Below are positions 24,653 through 34,115 of a stretch of DNA of 64,000 nt, piece after piece. How positions within the stretch are numbered: position 1 is the stretch's first letter; each line of letters begins with the position of its first letter. This DNA is from Mesorhizobium caraganae (GTDB taxonomy: Bacteria > Pseudomonadota > Alphaproteobacteria > Rhizobiales > Rhizobiaceae): positions 1 to 64,000 of the forward strand of contig NZ_JAFCGY010000001.1 in NCBI RefSeq assembly GCF_016836705.1. The letters are read 5' to 3'. Under the pieces are notes generated by a model. The model saw only the letters and a list, made by a program, of their open reading frames with translations. It did no database searches and had not been told where the DNA came from. The translations under genes were made by a program, and so were the position numbers.

Positions 24653-25804
24653 TTGGTTCAATCGATCCTGTTCTTCGCCCTCGGCTTTCTGTGCGCCGGC
24701 TTTCTGGCGCTGCTGGTTGCGCCGGCCATCTGGCGGCGGGCGGTCGCGCTGACGCGCAGGCGTGTCGAGGCGTCGGTGCCACGAACGCTGGCCGAGATCC
24801 AGGCCGACAAGGACAGCTTGCGGGCCGAGTTCGCCATGACGACGCGCCGGCTCGAAATCAGCGTCAAGACGCTGCGTGAGCAGGCCAATGAGCAACTCGT
24901 CGAAATCAGTCGCGGGCGCGAGGCGCTGAAAGGCCTGGCGGTCGAGCGCAAGGACAAGAAGCAGGCGCTTACCGAGCTCGGAGAAAAAAACGAATTGCTC
25001 CTGCATCGCGAGCAGCAGATACAGCAGCTGACGGACAAGCTGGTGCAGGCCGAGCGCATGATGGAAAAGCGCGCGCTTGAGCTCGAAAAGCTCGAGCACA
25101 TGTATGACGACGCCTCCTTCTCCTCCAGCAATCGTCAGATCGAACTGGTGGCGCGGGAATCGGAGCTGGAAAAGTTTGCCAACGACATTTCGGTGCTGCG
25201 CGGCCAGCGCAAGGAAGCCGAGAAGCGCCATCAGGAAGTCGTCGCCGAGAGCAAGGCCACGCGCGATTCTCTGAAAGCCGAGAAGAAGAGAACCGCCGAT
25301 CTCGAGAAGAAGTTCGAGCGCCTGCTCGCCACGCTTGCCGATCGCGAGGACAAGCTCGATCGCCGCGAAAAGGAACTGGTCCGGCTTCGCGAACGGTTGA
25401 AGGGCGAGGCTGCGGGAGGCGCCGTGGCTGCTGGCCTTGTTGGCGCGCAGGACAACGCCCCCGCTGGTAACAACGACGTCGACAAGGTGCTAGCCAAGCT
25501 CGAAGGCGATCGCGAGCGGCTGGAAGCCAGGCTGACGACGCTGGCCCGTGAGAACAAGCGGCTGAAGACGGAGCTTGGTGGTTCCGAGACCACGAGAAAT
25601 GACGACGACGGGCGCAGCGCCGGTGATGCGTTGCGCGAACAGATGAACACGCTCGCGGCAGAGGTCGTCAGCCTGACCGCCAAGCTTGAAGGACCCGATT
25701 CGCCGATCACCAAGGCGTTGGCTGCGCCGCAGGAAGCGCGATCGGGAACCATCAGCCTCGCCGATCGCGTGCGGGCGCTGCAAAAGGCAGATTCGGCGGG
25801 CTGA
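24653..25804 (+). CDS. membrane-anchored long coiled-coil protein
   Basis: 383 residues with a TTG start at 24653. An N-terminal membrane helix (ILFFALGFLCAGFLALLVAP) precedes about 220 residues of heptad-rich coiled coil (EKNELLLHREQQIQQL, ADREDKLDRREKELVRLRER). The Ala/Gly linker is followed by a second helical stretch to the C-terminus. It is conserved, as far as I recall, near eipA in Rhizobiales, but I know no function. Structural or envelope-scaffold work at the inner membrane is a reasonable guess from architecture. It is downstream of eipA on the same strand after 155 nt. Confidence 0.78.
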   Translation: MVQSILFFALGFLCAGFLALLVAPAIWRRAVALTRRRVEASVPRTLAEIQADKDSLRAEFAMTTRRLEISVKTLREQANEQLVEISRGREALKGLAVERKDKKQALTELGEKNELLLHREQQIQQLTDKLVQAERMMEKRALELEKLEHMYDDASFSSSNRQIELVARESELEKFANDISVLRGQRKEAEKRHQEVVAESKATRDSLKAEKKRTADLEKKFERLLATLADREDKLDRREKELVRLRERLKGEAAGGAVAAGLVGAQDNAPAGNNDVDKVLAKLEGDRERLEARLTTLARENKRLKTELGGSETTRNDDDGRSAGDALREQMNTLAAEVVSLTAKLEGPDSPITKALAAPQEARSGTISLADRVRALQKADSAG

Positions 25805-25822
25805 GCTTCAGGCCGCTGGCTT

Positions 25823-26647
25823 TCAAAAATCCTGGGCGGCTACCGACTTGCCAGTCGAAAAATGATGCAACGCGATGGCTGAGGCTGCAGCGACATTCAG
25901 GCTGTCGAACCCTTCAGACATCGCAATCCTCACCGTCCGCAGCCGGTCAAGCAGCCTCTCGGGCAGGCCTTCGCCTTCGGTGCCGAGATAGAGCGCCAGT
26001 CGTTTCGGTCTCGCGGCATTGCGAATGTCAGCCTCGCCGCGCGGCGATAGAGCGACCTGGCCGAAGCTCAACTCGTCGAGCTTCGCGATGAAAGTTTCAG
26101 TGTGGCTGAAGGAGGCGAAGGGAACTTTCAGCGCTGCGCCGACGGAGACGCGGATCGCCTTGCGATACAGCGGATCGCAACAGGTGGCGTCGATAAACAC
26201 GGCATCGGCGCCGAAGGCGGCAGCGTTGCGGAAGATCGATCCCATATTGTCATGGTTGGCGATGCCGATGAGCACGACGATCAGCGCGTCGGCTGGCAAG
26301 GTGTCGAGCAAGGCCTCTGCGGGCTGCGGCGCGCCCTTGCTGCCGATCGCCAATATGCCGCGATGCATGTGGAAGCCGGCGATCCTGTCCATGATGTCGC
26401 TTGTCGCCACGTAAACCGGCAGCTCGGCAGGGGCCTTGCGCAGGATGTCCTCGAGCCCGGCCAGCCGGTTTTCCAGAACCAGGACCGACTCGGCGGCGAA
26501 GCGTCCGGCTGACAGCAGGACGTCCAGCACCACCTTGCCTTCGGCGACGAACCGGCCATGGCGGCCGGTGAGATCGCGTTCGCGGATGTCGAGATAGGCG
26601 GCGACCCGCGGATCGCGCGCGTCGTCGATCTGGATCGGACCCATCAA
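25823..26647 (-). CDS. TrmH/SpoU-family RNA 2'-O-ribose methyltransferase
   Basis: 274 residues. The three SPOUT motifs are visible: NHDNMGSIFRNAAAFGAD, then ALYLGTEGEGLP, and DSLNVAAASAIALHH, which form the trefoil knot that binds SAM. The N-terminal ~100 residues are a SpoU substrate-binding domain (RFVAEGKVVLDVLL). The target is a ribose in tRNA or 23S rRNA; which position cannot be read. An adjacent second ATG is at 26644. The gene stops 18 nt after the convergent coiled-coil gene. Confidence 0.9.
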   Translation of the reverse strand: MMGPIQIDDARDPRVAAYLDIRERDLTGRHGRFVAEGKVVLDVLLSAGRFAAESVLVLENRLAGLEDILRKAPAELPVYVATSDIMDRIAGFHMHRGILAIGSKGAPQPAEALLDTLPADALIVVLIGIANHDNMGSIFRNAAAFGADAVFIDATCCDPLYRKAIRVSVGAALKVPFASFSHTETFIAKLDELSFGQVALSPRGEADIRNAARPKRLALYLGTEGEGLPERLLDRLRTVRIAMSEGFDSLNVAAASAIALHHFSTGKSVAAQDF

Positions 26648-26701
26648 TACCTCGGCCGGCGAAAAATCGTCAGCGAGGTAAGGAGCGATCGGAGCCGCAG
26701 G

Positions 26702-27061
26702 TCAAGTCCCGGCGCGGCGCAGACGCGTTGCCATCTGGGACAAGTCGCCGATCCCGAAAATGCCGTCCAGCATGCGCAACAGCTCGCGCACGGCGTCCGA
26801 CTTGCAGGAATAGTAGATCATCTGCCGGTCGCGGCGGGTTTCGACAAGATCGAGCGCCCTGAGCTTGGCCAGATGTTGCGACAAAGCGGACTGACTGAGC
26901 ATCACCTTCTCGGCGATGGCGCCGACCGACATCTCACCGTCGGCCAGATAGCTCATGATCAAAAGCCGCTTTTCGTTGCCCATAAGGGTCAGAAATGTCG
27001 CCGCCGATTCGGCATTGGCGATTAATTTGGTAGAGACCATGCCCCATGTTTCCCTGCTCAT
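26702..27061 (-). CDS. ArsR-family transcriptional regulator (NolR/BigR-like)
   Basis: 119 residues; a later start at 27040 (MVSTKLIANAES) is equally possible. The winged helix shows LMGNEKRLLIMSYLADGEMS and the recognition helix SQSALSQHLAKLRAL. No metal-binding Cys pair of the ArsR type (CVC) is present, so it may sense something else or act constitutively, like NolR. NolR represses nod and other genes in Sinorhizobium; identity with it is only suggestive. It lies 54 nt upstream of the TrmH-type gene on the same strand, though that gap gives no clear unit. Confidence 0.85.
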   Translation of the reverse strand: MSRETWGMVSTKLIANAESAATFLTLMGNEKRLLIMSYLADGEMSVGAIAEKVMLSQSALSQHLAKLRALDLVETRRDRQMIYYSCKSDAVRELLRMLDGIFGIGDLSQMATRLRRAGT

Positions 27062-27189
27062 CCGAACGCTATGGGGGCAAATAGCGTTGGGTGCTATAAT
27101 TCAGCTGTGGATCGCGCTGCTGATTCAGCGTCGTATGAATCGTAGATCATTTCGCCCAAATCTCAAGACATGCTTTTGATTCATGACGA

Positions 27190-27969
27190 TTATCCTTGCG
27201 TAGCCGGCATACGTCCGGTCTTGGCCATGTCGACAAGAACTGCTCGCAGGTCGCGCGCGGTCTTCAATGGTTGCGGAAAATAGACCCTGCAAACGGCGTC
27301 GCCCGATGCCAGGTCCATGCCCTCGGCATCGAAGCCGGTCATGGTCCAGCCATCACCTTCGGCCTTGGCAAAATGATGCGCATAGACAGCGATTGCGTCG
27401 AGATGGTCGGCATTCATGTGATCGAGGGCGGACTGTTCGCTGGCGGCCAGCTCCTCGACGATCGGCCCATCGGTGATGAGATCGGCACGGCCCAGCAGAT
27501 AGGCCTTGCCGAAACCGCCATTCAGGCTGGCGCGCTCCGGCTCGAGCCGGAAGATCGAGAAATCGCCGAGCCCGGAATAGAGCTTAGCCCTGGGATTGTG
27601 ATTGAGATAGCGCCGCTCGGCGCGGGCATGCGCGCTCGATCCGCGCTCAAGCGGCTGGGCCTGGCAAACCAGTGTTATCCTGGGGTGCGCCAGCGGATCG
27701 CCCTTGCCGGGCTCACCGACAAGCAGCGAGCAACGCGGCTCGGCAAGCATCGCCCCGGTGTGGGCGGAGAGCGCCGAGACAAGGATCAGCGGCGTGCCAT
27801 CGGTGTCGGTGGCGACACCGACCCTGGAGGCCAGCGGCGAACCGGTCGAGGCCTCGATGACCGCCAGGGCGCCGAAGCGGGCGCTGCGGATCAAGGTTGT
27901 TGCCAGCCTGACCGCCTCGGCGTCCGTCGCGCGAATGACGTCCTTCTTCGGCTCGTTCAAAATGCTCAC
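27190..27969 (-). CDS. HugZ-like heme-related FMN-fold protein
   Basis: 259 residues. The N-terminal half is a pyridoxamine-phosphate-oxidase-like split beta-barrel (ARFGALAVIEASTGSPLASRVG); the C-terminal half carries the DUF2470 domain with DHMNADHLDAIAVYAHHF. HugZ-type proteins bind or degrade heme, and members with this layout occur in proteobacteria with iron uptake loci. No iron gene is adjacent here. It is the last gene of a probable operon with the CoA-transferase-like gene (27 nt gap) and an SDR. Confidence 0.82.
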   Translation of the reverse strand: MSILNEPKKDVIRATDAEAVRLATTLIRSARFGALAVIEASTGSPLASRVGVATDTDGTPLILVSALSAHTGAMLAEPRCSLLVGEPGKGDPLAHPRITLVCQAQPLERGSSAHARAERRYLNHNPRAKLYSGLGDFSIFRLEPERASLNGGFGKAYLLGRADLITDGPIVEELAASEQSALDHMNADHLDAIAVYAHHFAKAEGDGWTMTGFDAEGMDLASGDAVCRVYFPQPLKTARDLRAVLVDMAKTGRMPATQG

Positions 27970-27996
27970 CGGGGTAAGTTGATTTTCTTCATCCAG

Positions 27997-29169
27997 TTAT
28001 TGGCCAATCAGACCGGATTTGACAAGCGCTGTGATCTCATCTGCCGAAAAGCCGAAGCGCGCCAGCACGTTTTGCGGCCGCTGGTCGTCATCATCCGGCA
28101 TGGCGGCAAGCGCCGGCTGCGACGCGGAAAAGCGCGGCGCAGGTGCCGGGCGTTCGAACGTGCCCGTCTTCACAAATGCGTGACGAGCACGATTGTGCGG
28201 ATGGTTCCTGGCCTCTGCAAGCGACAAAACCGGCGCGACGCAAGCGTCGGTGCCCTCAAACAGACCGGCCCAGTCGTCGCGCGTCTTCAGCCGGAACCGG
28301 TCGGCGAAGGTGGCGCGCATGTCCGGCCACAACGCCTTGTCGTACTGGCCGCGGACAAAATGCTCGCCCAGCGGCAGCAACCTGGCGAATTCGGCGAAGA
28401 AGCGCGGCTCAAGGCAGCCGACCGCGACGTGGCGTCCGTCCGCCGTTTCATAGGTGTCGTAAAAGGGGGCGCCGGAATCGAGCAGGTTGGCGCCGCGCCT
28501 GTCGCTCCATAGGCCTGCCGCCATGAAGGCGTGTATGGGCGCCGTCAGCATCGAGGCGCCCTCGACCATTGTCGCGTCGACCACCTGGCCCTTGCCGGAG
28601 CGCGAACGCTCAAACAGCGCTGCAAGCACGCCGGCGATCAGCATCATGGCGCCGCCGCCATTGTCGGCGATCAGATTCAGCGGCGGCACCGGTCGGCTTT
28701 CCTCCCGGCCGATGGCATGCAGCACACCGGAATAGGCGAGGTAGGTGATATCGTGGCCAGCGCGGCCTGCGAGCGGCCCGTCCTGGCCGAAGCCGGTCAT
28801 GCGGCCGTAGATCAGCGCCTTGTTGCGCGCCAATGCAGCAGCTGGGCCGAGACCGAGCCGCTCCATGACGCCGGGACGAAAGCCCTCGACCAGCAGATCG
28901 GCCCGTTCGACGAGATCCAGCACCAGCTCGATGCCTTGTGATTGCTTGAGATCGACACGTAGGATGGAACGGCCGTGACGATCGAGATTGTACTCATCGG
29001 AGAGCGGCAGCAGGGGTTGGTCCGAACCGCTGCGCTCGATGCGCAGCACCTCGGCGCCCATCTCCGACAGCATCAGCCCGGCCAGCGGCACCGGGCCGAG
29101 CCCGGCCATCTCGATGACTTTCAGGCCGGCCAGGGGGCCGGTCTTCACTGCGGCTGCGCCGGCCGCCAT
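27997..29169 (-). CDS. alpha-methylacyl-CoA racemase (CaiB/BaiF family)
   Basis: 390 residues. The family core VIEMAGLGPVPLAGLMLSEMGA lies near the start. The pair GRAGHDITYLAYSGVL and NLIADNGGGAMMLIAG carries the His and Asp that act as base pair in AMACR-type racemases, which is why racemase is preferred over formyl-CoA transferase. The reaction inverts the 2-methyl stereocentre of branched acyl-CoAs. It follows the SDR gene by 6 nt, so the two probably serve beta-oxidation of branched or aromatic acyl-CoA. Confidence 0.85.
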   Translation of the reverse strand: MAAGAAAVKTGPLAGLKVIEMAGLGPVPLAGLMLSEMGAEVLRIERSGSDQPLLPLSDEYNLDRHGRSILRVDLKQSQGIELVLDLVERADLLVEGFRPGVMERLGLGPAAALARNKALIYGRMTGFGQDGPLAGRAGHDITYLAYSGVLHAIGREESRPVPPLNLIADNGGGAMMLIAGVLAALFERSRSGKGQVVDATMVEGASMLTAPIHAFMAAGLWSDRRGANLLDSGAPFYDTYETADGRHVAVGCLEPRFFAEFARLLPLGEHFVRGQYDKALWPDMRATFADRFRLKTRDDWAGLFEGTDACVAPVLSLAEARNHPHNRARHAFVKTGTFERPAPAPRFSASQPALAAMPDDDDQRPQNVLARFGFSADEITALVKSGLIGQ

Positions 29170-29175
29170 GGCCGT

Positions 29176-29937
29176 CTATTTCGGCGCCATGCGGATCGCC
29201 CCGTCGAGGCGGATGGTCTCGCCGTTGAGCATCTGGTTTTCGACGATATGCAGGGCGAGCGCCGCATATTCGGACGGTTCGCCGAGGCGAGACGGGAACG
29301 GCACGGCCGCACCAAGCGAATCCTGCACCTCCTGCGGCATGCCGGCCATCATCGGCGTCTTGAAGATGCCGGGCGCGATGGTGCAGACGCGAATGCCGGA
29401 GCGGGCGAGATCGCGGGCGACCGGCAGCGTCATGCCGACGACGCCGCCCTTGGAGGCGGCGTAGGCGGCCTGGCCGATCTGGCCGTCATAGGCGGCGACC
29501 GACGCCGTGTTGACGATGACGCCGCGCTCGCCGCCCCGCAACGGCTCGAGCTTGGCGGCGCGATCCGCGACGAGGCGGATCATGTTGAAGGTGCCGATCA
29601 AGTTGATCTCGATCACCTTGCGATATTGGTCGAGCGGGTGCGGACCATCCTTGCCGATGGTCTTCACGCCGATGGCAATGCCGGCGCAGTTCACCAGGAT
29701 GCGCGCCGGCCCAAGCCTTTTTTCCACTTCGGCGACCGCGGCCGCACCGCTGTCGGCGCTGCTGACGTCACACTGGATGGCGGTGCCGCCAATGTCGCCC
29801 GCCACTTTCGCCGCCCGGTCGATGCCGATATCGAAAATCGCGACGCGGGCGCCCTTGTCGGCCAGCGCGCGGGCGGTTGCCTCGCCGAGTCCGGAGCCGC
29901 CACCGGTTACGATCGCAATCTGGCCGTTCGGGTTCAT
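29176..29937 (-). CDS. short-chain dehydrogenase, 3-hydroxyacyl-CoA dehydrogenase type II-like
   Basis: 253 residues. The N-terminal glycine motif is [19 protein letters not shown], the NAG motif is [10 protein letters not shown], and the catalytic Tyr-Lys lies in [13 protein letters not shown], with the Ser two strands earlier in [14 protein letters not shown]17B10-like members oxidise 3-hydroxyacyl-CoA with NAD+. The tight link to the racemase supports an acyl-CoA substrate; alternatives such as ketoreductase remain possible. Confidence 0.83.
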   Translation of the reverse strand: MNPNGQIAIVTGGGSGLGEATARALADKGARVAIFDIGIDRAAKVAGDIGGTAIQCDVSSADSGAAAVAEVEKRLGPARILVNCAGIAIGVKTIGKDGPHPLDQYRKVIEINLIGTFNMIRLVADRAAKLEPLRGGERGVIVNTASVAAYDGQIGQAAYAASKGGVVGMTLPVARDLARSGIRVCTIAPGIFKTPMMAGMPQEVQDSLGAAVPFPSRLGEPSEYAALALHIVENQMLNGETIRLDGAIRMAPK

Positions 29938-30032
29938 GCCGCGTCCTCCCTGCTTTTGCGGATCATGCTACGGAGGTCGCTGGCATGGTGCAACCTGACC
30001 GGTCCATCGAGACGTCTCGATCGGCCGGGCAA

Positions 30033-30569
30033 TCAGGCCATCGCCGGCGCGGGCTCGGCAATCCTGGCGACGCTGGCATGGCAGACTTCGCCGGAAAGAC
30101 GCGCCACGGCGCCAGGCAGGATCTCGTGCGACAGCAGCCGGTCGAGGTCGACCGGGCGTGGCATGGAGATCTGGCCCCGCGGGATCTTCCTGAAGCCGAG
30201 CGGGCCGTAATAGGGCTCGTCGCCGACAAGGATCACCGCCGGCGCGCCAGCCTTGGCAGCCGCTTCCAGCGCGATCGCCACCAGCCGGCGGCCGATGCCG
30301 AGATTCTTGAACGCAGGGCGCACGGCAAGCGGCCCGAGCATCAGCGCGCGGCCGGCGCCGGCGGCAATGCGGGTCATGCGCACCGAAGCGACGACGATGT
30401 CACCGTCCACGGCGACGAAGGACAGCGAACGCTCGTGGCCGCCGGCCTCGCGGATCTTGTAGGCGGCCAGCACGAAGCGGCCGGGGCCGAAGGCTTCGTC
30501 GTTGATCGCTTCGATTTCGGGGTCATGCGCCGGAGTTTCCGGCAGGTATTTCACGTCGGCAAGGCTCAT
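30033..30569 (-). CDS. GNAT-family N-acetyltransferase
   Basis: 178 residues. The acetyl-CoA-binding segment is LGPLAVRPAFKNLGIGRRLV, with the pyrophosphate loop residues Gly-Ile-Gly. A second helical pattern follows (AIALEAAAKAGAPAVILVGDEPYYGPLGF), which is common in YhbS-type acetyltransferases. Substrate is unknown. It is transcribed alone, with the convergent/divergent neighbours having their own promoters. Confidence 0.85.
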   Translation of the reverse strand: MSLADVKYLPETPAHDPEIEAINDEAFGPGRFVLAAYKIREAGGHERSLSFVAVDGDIVVASVRMTRIAAGAGRALMLGPLAVRPAFKNLGIGRRLVAIALEAAAKAGAPAVILVGDEPYYGPLGFRKIPRGQISMPRPVDLDRLLSHEILPGAVARLSGEVCHASVARIAEPAPAMA

Positions 30570-30839
30570 GGTCTTCGCGGTCCGATATACGAGGAAGGTT
30601 GCTGCAAGCGGCAGCGTTCGCCAGTCAGCGCTTTCTAAGCGCGGGCGCCCTTTCGTCGTCGGTCAAACCGTATCGAGGCAAAGTCGAACATGCGGAGTGT
30701 CCGCTAGCATCATTTTTCGGCCGCTGCAATCGGTCGCTTTTATCAGGCATTTCGGACGAGTGACGCTCTGTCAGCAGATGACGACTTCGACATTGCCGCT
30801 TTGCGCCTACATTGGCCAAGGCAGGTAAGGAGATTTCGC

Positions 30840-31826
30840 ATGGGTTTGCTGGTCGAAGGCAAATGGCAGGACCGCCCGGTCAAGGTTGATAGCGGCGGCA
30901 GGTTCATCCGCGCCGAGACGCAGTGGCGTGACTGGATCACGCGTGATGGCTCGCCGGCTAAAGGCCGTACGCGCGGCTTCAAGGCCGAACCGGGCCGTTA
31001 CCATCTTTATGTCTCGCTCGCCTGTCCGTGGGCGCACCGCACGCTGATTTTTCGCGCGCTGAAGAAGCTCGAAGGGATCATCTCGGTTTCGGTCGTGCAT
31101 CATTTCCTCGGCGCCGACGGCTGGACTTTTCTGGCCGAGGACGGGGCCACCGGCGACACGGTTTACGGCCTCGATTTCCTACATCAGATCTACACCAAAG
31201 CCGATCCCGCCTATTCGGGCCGGGTGTCGGTGCCGGTGCTGTGGGACAAAAAGGAACAGACCATCGTCTCCAACGAATCCGCCGAGATCATCCGCATGCT
31301 CAATTTCGCCTTCGACGAATGGGGCGATGCCGGCGTCGATTTCTATCCACCGGCGCTGCGCGGCGAAATCGACAAGGTCAATGCGCTGGTCTATCCGGCC
31401 ATCAACAACGGCGTCTACCGGGCCGGCTTTGCCACCACGCAAGCAGCCTATGAAGAAGCCTTTGCAGAGTTGTTCTCGGCACTCGACACGCTGGAGGAGA
31501 GGCTGTCAAAACAGCGCTATCTCACCGGCGAGCGCATCACCGAGGCGGATTGGCGGCTGTTCACGACACTGGTGCGTTTCGACCCGGTCTATGTCGGCCA
31601 TTTCAAATGCAATCTGCGCCGCATCGCCGACTATCCGAACCTGTCGAACTATCTGCGCGATCTCTACCAGGTGCCCGGCGTCGCCGGCACGGTGAACCTG
31701 CACCACATCAAGACGCATTATTACGGCAGCCACGAGAGCATCAACCCGACGCGCATCGTGCCGGTCGGCCCGGAGCTCGACTACGCCGCCCCGCATGACC
31801 GGGCGCGGTTCAGGAAGGCGGCGTGA
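30840..31826 (+). CDS. glutathionyl-hydroquinone reductase (ECM4/YqjG family)
   Basis: 328 residues from ATG 30840, with AAGGAG seven nucleotides upstream. The Xi-class GST catalytic motif is SLACPWAHRTL, where the Cys reduces glutathionyl-hydroquinones to hydroquinone plus GSSG. The rest matches the family: GADGWTFLAEDG, WDKKEQTIVSNES, and the C-terminal helical domain with LTGERITEADWRLFTTLVRFD and TVNLHHIKTHYYGSH. Size and motifs are normal. The role is detoxification of quinone adducts. Confidence 0.93.
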   Translation: MGLLVEGKWQDRPVKVDSGGRFIRAETQWRDWITRDGSPAKGRTRGFKAEPGRYHLYVSLACPWAHRTLIFRALKKLEGIISVSVVHHFLGADGWTFLAEDGATGDTVYGLDFLHQIYTKADPAYSGRVSVPVLWDKKEQTIVSNESAEIIRMLNFAFDEWGDAGVDFYPPALRGEIDKVNALVYPAINNGVYRAGFATTQAAYEEAFAELFSALDTLEERLSKQRYLTGERITEADWRLFTTLVRFDPVYVGHFKCNLRRIADYPNLSNYLRDLYQVPGVAGTVNLHHIKTHYYGSHESINPTRIVPVGPELDYAAPHDRARFRKAA

Positions 31827-31916
31827 CGCCAAATCCAATCGAGCGCATGGCGCACTACGTTGCGATTTCAGCAGCGAGAGTTATCGCAGCAGCTAATGCT
31901 GTCGGAGAACTCTGGC

Positions 31917-32417
31917 CTACCAGTGCGGCGATGCCGGGTCCCCACCAAAAACCTCAGCGATCCGCCGCAACGTCGCCGGCGTCGTGCCTTCGGGCAGACG
32001 ATCAAGCGGGAAGAAGCTGGCTTCGGCGATCTCGTGGTCCGGCAGTTTCGGCGCCGTCTGGCTGAAGCTCTCGATCAGGTAGAAGGCGACATGGTCGCGG
32101 CGGCTGGAGCGGCGGTTGAAATGCATTGATTTCAGCACCGGCGGGGCGGTGAGCGCGATGTTGCCTTCCTCGGCCAATTCCCGCGTCAGCGCTTCGCCAA
32201 GCGTTTCGCCCAGCTCGACGCCACCGCCCGGCAATTGCCAGCCGGGAACGTAAGTGTGGCGGATGAGGAAGACGGAGTTCGACGCGCGATCGTGGATCAG
32301 GCCGCGCACACCAAGCGTCATTGGCCGCCGCAGCAGGAAATAGAGATGGAACAACCTTGCCCTGAGGCCGGCCCAACTGGTCTGGCGAAACGCCTGCTCC
32401 GGATCCGATATCACCAT
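31917..32417 (-). CDS. NUDIX hydrolase
   Basis: 166 residues. The Nudix box is GGGVELGETLGEALTRELAEEG-N, which keeps the Gly, Glu, Arg-Glu and Glu-Glu-x-Gly pattern. N-terminal residues form an all-helical extension with an RLFHLYFLLRRP segment that may contact membrane. It should cleave a nucleoside diphosphate linked to another moiety, using Mg2+. Substrate is not determinable. Confidence 0.88.
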   Translation of the reverse strand: MVISDPEQAFRQTSWAGLRARLFHLYFLLRRPMTLGVRGLIHDRASNSVFLIRHTYVPGWQLPGGGVELGETLGEALTRELAEEGNIALTAPPVLKSMHFNRRSSRRDHVAFYLIESFSQTAPKLPDHEIAEASFFPLDRLPEGTTPATLRRIAEVFGGDPASPHW

Positions 32418-32488
32418 CGCTAGCGAAACCGTAAGCAGACAGGAAACAGTGAGTGGAAAGCGGGGGGCGCGTCGCCTATGAAGGAAGG

Positions 32489-33424
32489 ATGTTCAGGCTC
32501 GCGCATATTTCCGATGTCCATCTGGGGCCGCTTCCCGGTGTAACCTATCGCGAACTCGCGTCCAAGCGCGTGGTCGGCTATGTCAACTGGCAGCGCAACC
32601 GCCGCCGCCATATGCACGATGCCGTCATCGACACCATCGTCGCTGACATGAAGGCGAGCAGTCCCGACCACCTCGCCGTCACCGGCGATCTGGTCAATCT
32701 GGCGCTGGATGGCGAGATCGAAATGGCAAAGCACTGGCTGGAGACGCTGGGCCCGCCGGAGGATGTCTCGGTGGTGCCGGGCAATCACGACGCCTATGTG
32801 CCGGGCGCCTTCGACAAGGTCTGCCGTTCCTGGGCGGCGTGGATGAGCGGCGACGGCGTCACCACACCAATCGACCGCAACACTTTTCCCTATCTGCGCG
32901 TGCGCGGCAACGTCGCGCTGATCGGCGTCTCGACGGCGCGCGCCACGGCGCCGTTCATGGCCAACGGCTTCTTCCTCGAAGGTCAGGCGCAAAGGTTGGC
33001 CTCGATGCTCGACGCCACTGCCAAACGCGGCCTGTTGCGGGTGATCATGATCCATCATCCGCCGGTGCGCGGCGCCGTCACCCAGCAAAAGCGCCTGTTT
33101 GGCATATCTCGTTTCCACAAGACCGTTCACCGGCACGGCGCCGAGCTTGTGCTGCACGGCCATTCGCACCTGCCGTCGCTGTTCTTCATCGGCGGACGCG
33201 GCACCAGGATTCCGGTTGTCGGCGTCGCCGCTGCCGGGCAGTCGCCCGGCGGCAAGAACCCGGCGGCACAGTACAATCTGCTCGACATCGACGGCGAAAA
33301 GGGCAACTGGCGGATCCGGCTGACGCGTCGCGGCCTGACCGGACCGGCCATACCGCCATCCGACCTCCAGGTGGTGGAACTCGGCGTGGATGCCGAGGCA
33401 TCCAAACCGCTGGTCAGAAGCTGA
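32489..33424 (+). CDS. calcineurin-like metallophosphoesterase
   Basis: 311 residues starting at ATG 32489 with AAGGAAGG just upstream. The metal ligands are all present: ISDVHLG, TGDLVN, PGNHDAY, HHPPV and LHGHSHLPS. Such enzymes hydrolyse phosphodiesters such as cyclic nucleotides or UDP-diacyl-glucosamine; the exact substrate is unknown. It is divergent from the NUDIX gene and overlaps by 11 nt at its 3' end with the convergent hypothetical gene. Confidence 0.9.
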   Translation: MFRLAHISDVHLGPLPGVTYRELASKRVVGYVNWQRNRRRHMHDAVIDTIVADMKASSPDHLAVTGDLVNLALDGEIEMAKHWLETLGPPEDVSVVPGNHDAYVPGAFDKVCRSWAAWMSGDGVTTPIDRNTFPYLRVRGNVALIGVSTARATAPFMANGFFLEGQAQRLASMLDATAKRGLLRVIMIHHPPVRGAVTQQKRLFGISRFHKTVHRHGAELVLHGHSHLPSLFFIGGRGTRIPVVGVAAAGQSPGGKNPAAQYNLLDIDGEKGNWRIRLTRRGLTGPAIPPSDLQVVELGVDAEASKPLVRS

Positions 33425-34034
33425 TTTTCATCGTCATCAAGCGATCCCAGAACAGCGCGGCCGCCACTGCCAGCCCCACCAGCGCGCCGGCGGCGATCAG
33501 GCCGAGGCCGGACAGGAAGGTCGACCAGCGCTTGCCGGGCGCGGTTGCTTGCAAGGGTGGTTCGGCTTCCCGCACGGTAGCGCGGTTCAGGCCGGCGACG
33601 GCGGGCTCGACGCCACCCTCCATCATGCGCTGGCGCTCGACGATGCGCTCCGCCACATAGCGCGTGACCTGATCGGCAACCGGTTTCATGTCGGTCGATT
33701 CGGCAAGCACCACGCGGCCGATGCGGGTATCCCTGAGGAAACGGTAGGTGCGGCGGTCGCGTCCCATGGCGACATGGCTGACGGCGTCGATCCACAGCCG
33801 CGGCTGCAGGCCCAGCGAGACGACGAAGTCGAAATTGTCCATGTCGGCGGGCACGTCGGCAAAGACCGGGGCGAGTTCGGCGGCAAGCAGCTCAAGCCGC
33901 ATCCGGTGTGCCTCGCGCATGTCGACCACGACGTCGTCGCGATCGGCGAAGGCGTTCTTCACGTCGCGAACGGCATCGGACAGTTTGCGCGACGGGGTTA
34001 AAGAGGTGAATTGCTCGTCTGAGTCCTTCATCAT
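33414..34034 (-). CDS. conserved hypothetical protein with C-terminal membrane anchor
   Basis: 206 residues; a second ATG lies one codon later. The soluble part contains PADMDNFDFVVSLGLQPRLW and DRRTYRFLRDTRIGR. One helix near the C-terminus (LGLIAAGALVGLAVAAALFW) is a likely tail anchor, with a cytoplasmic soluble domain. I recall homologues in Rhizobiales but no function. The 3' end overlaps the metallophosphoesterase gene by 11 nt in convergent orientation. Confidence 0.65.
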   Translation of the reverse strand: MMKDSDEQFTSLTPSRKLSDAVRDVKNAFADRDDVVVDMREAHRMRLELLAAELAPVFADVPADMDNFDFVVSLGLQPRLWIDAVSHVAMGRDRRTYRFLRDTRIGRVVLAESTDMKPVADQVTRYVAERIVERQRMMEGGVEPAVAGLNRATVREAEPPLQATAPGKRWSTFLSGLGLIAAGALVGLAVAAALFWDRLMTMKISF

Positions 34035-34115
34035 CCCTCGCTAATATATGGTTAATAGCGAGTTAACACAGCCATTTGCAAAATGCACTGGCGAGATGCC
34101 GGAAGACGGTGAGGT

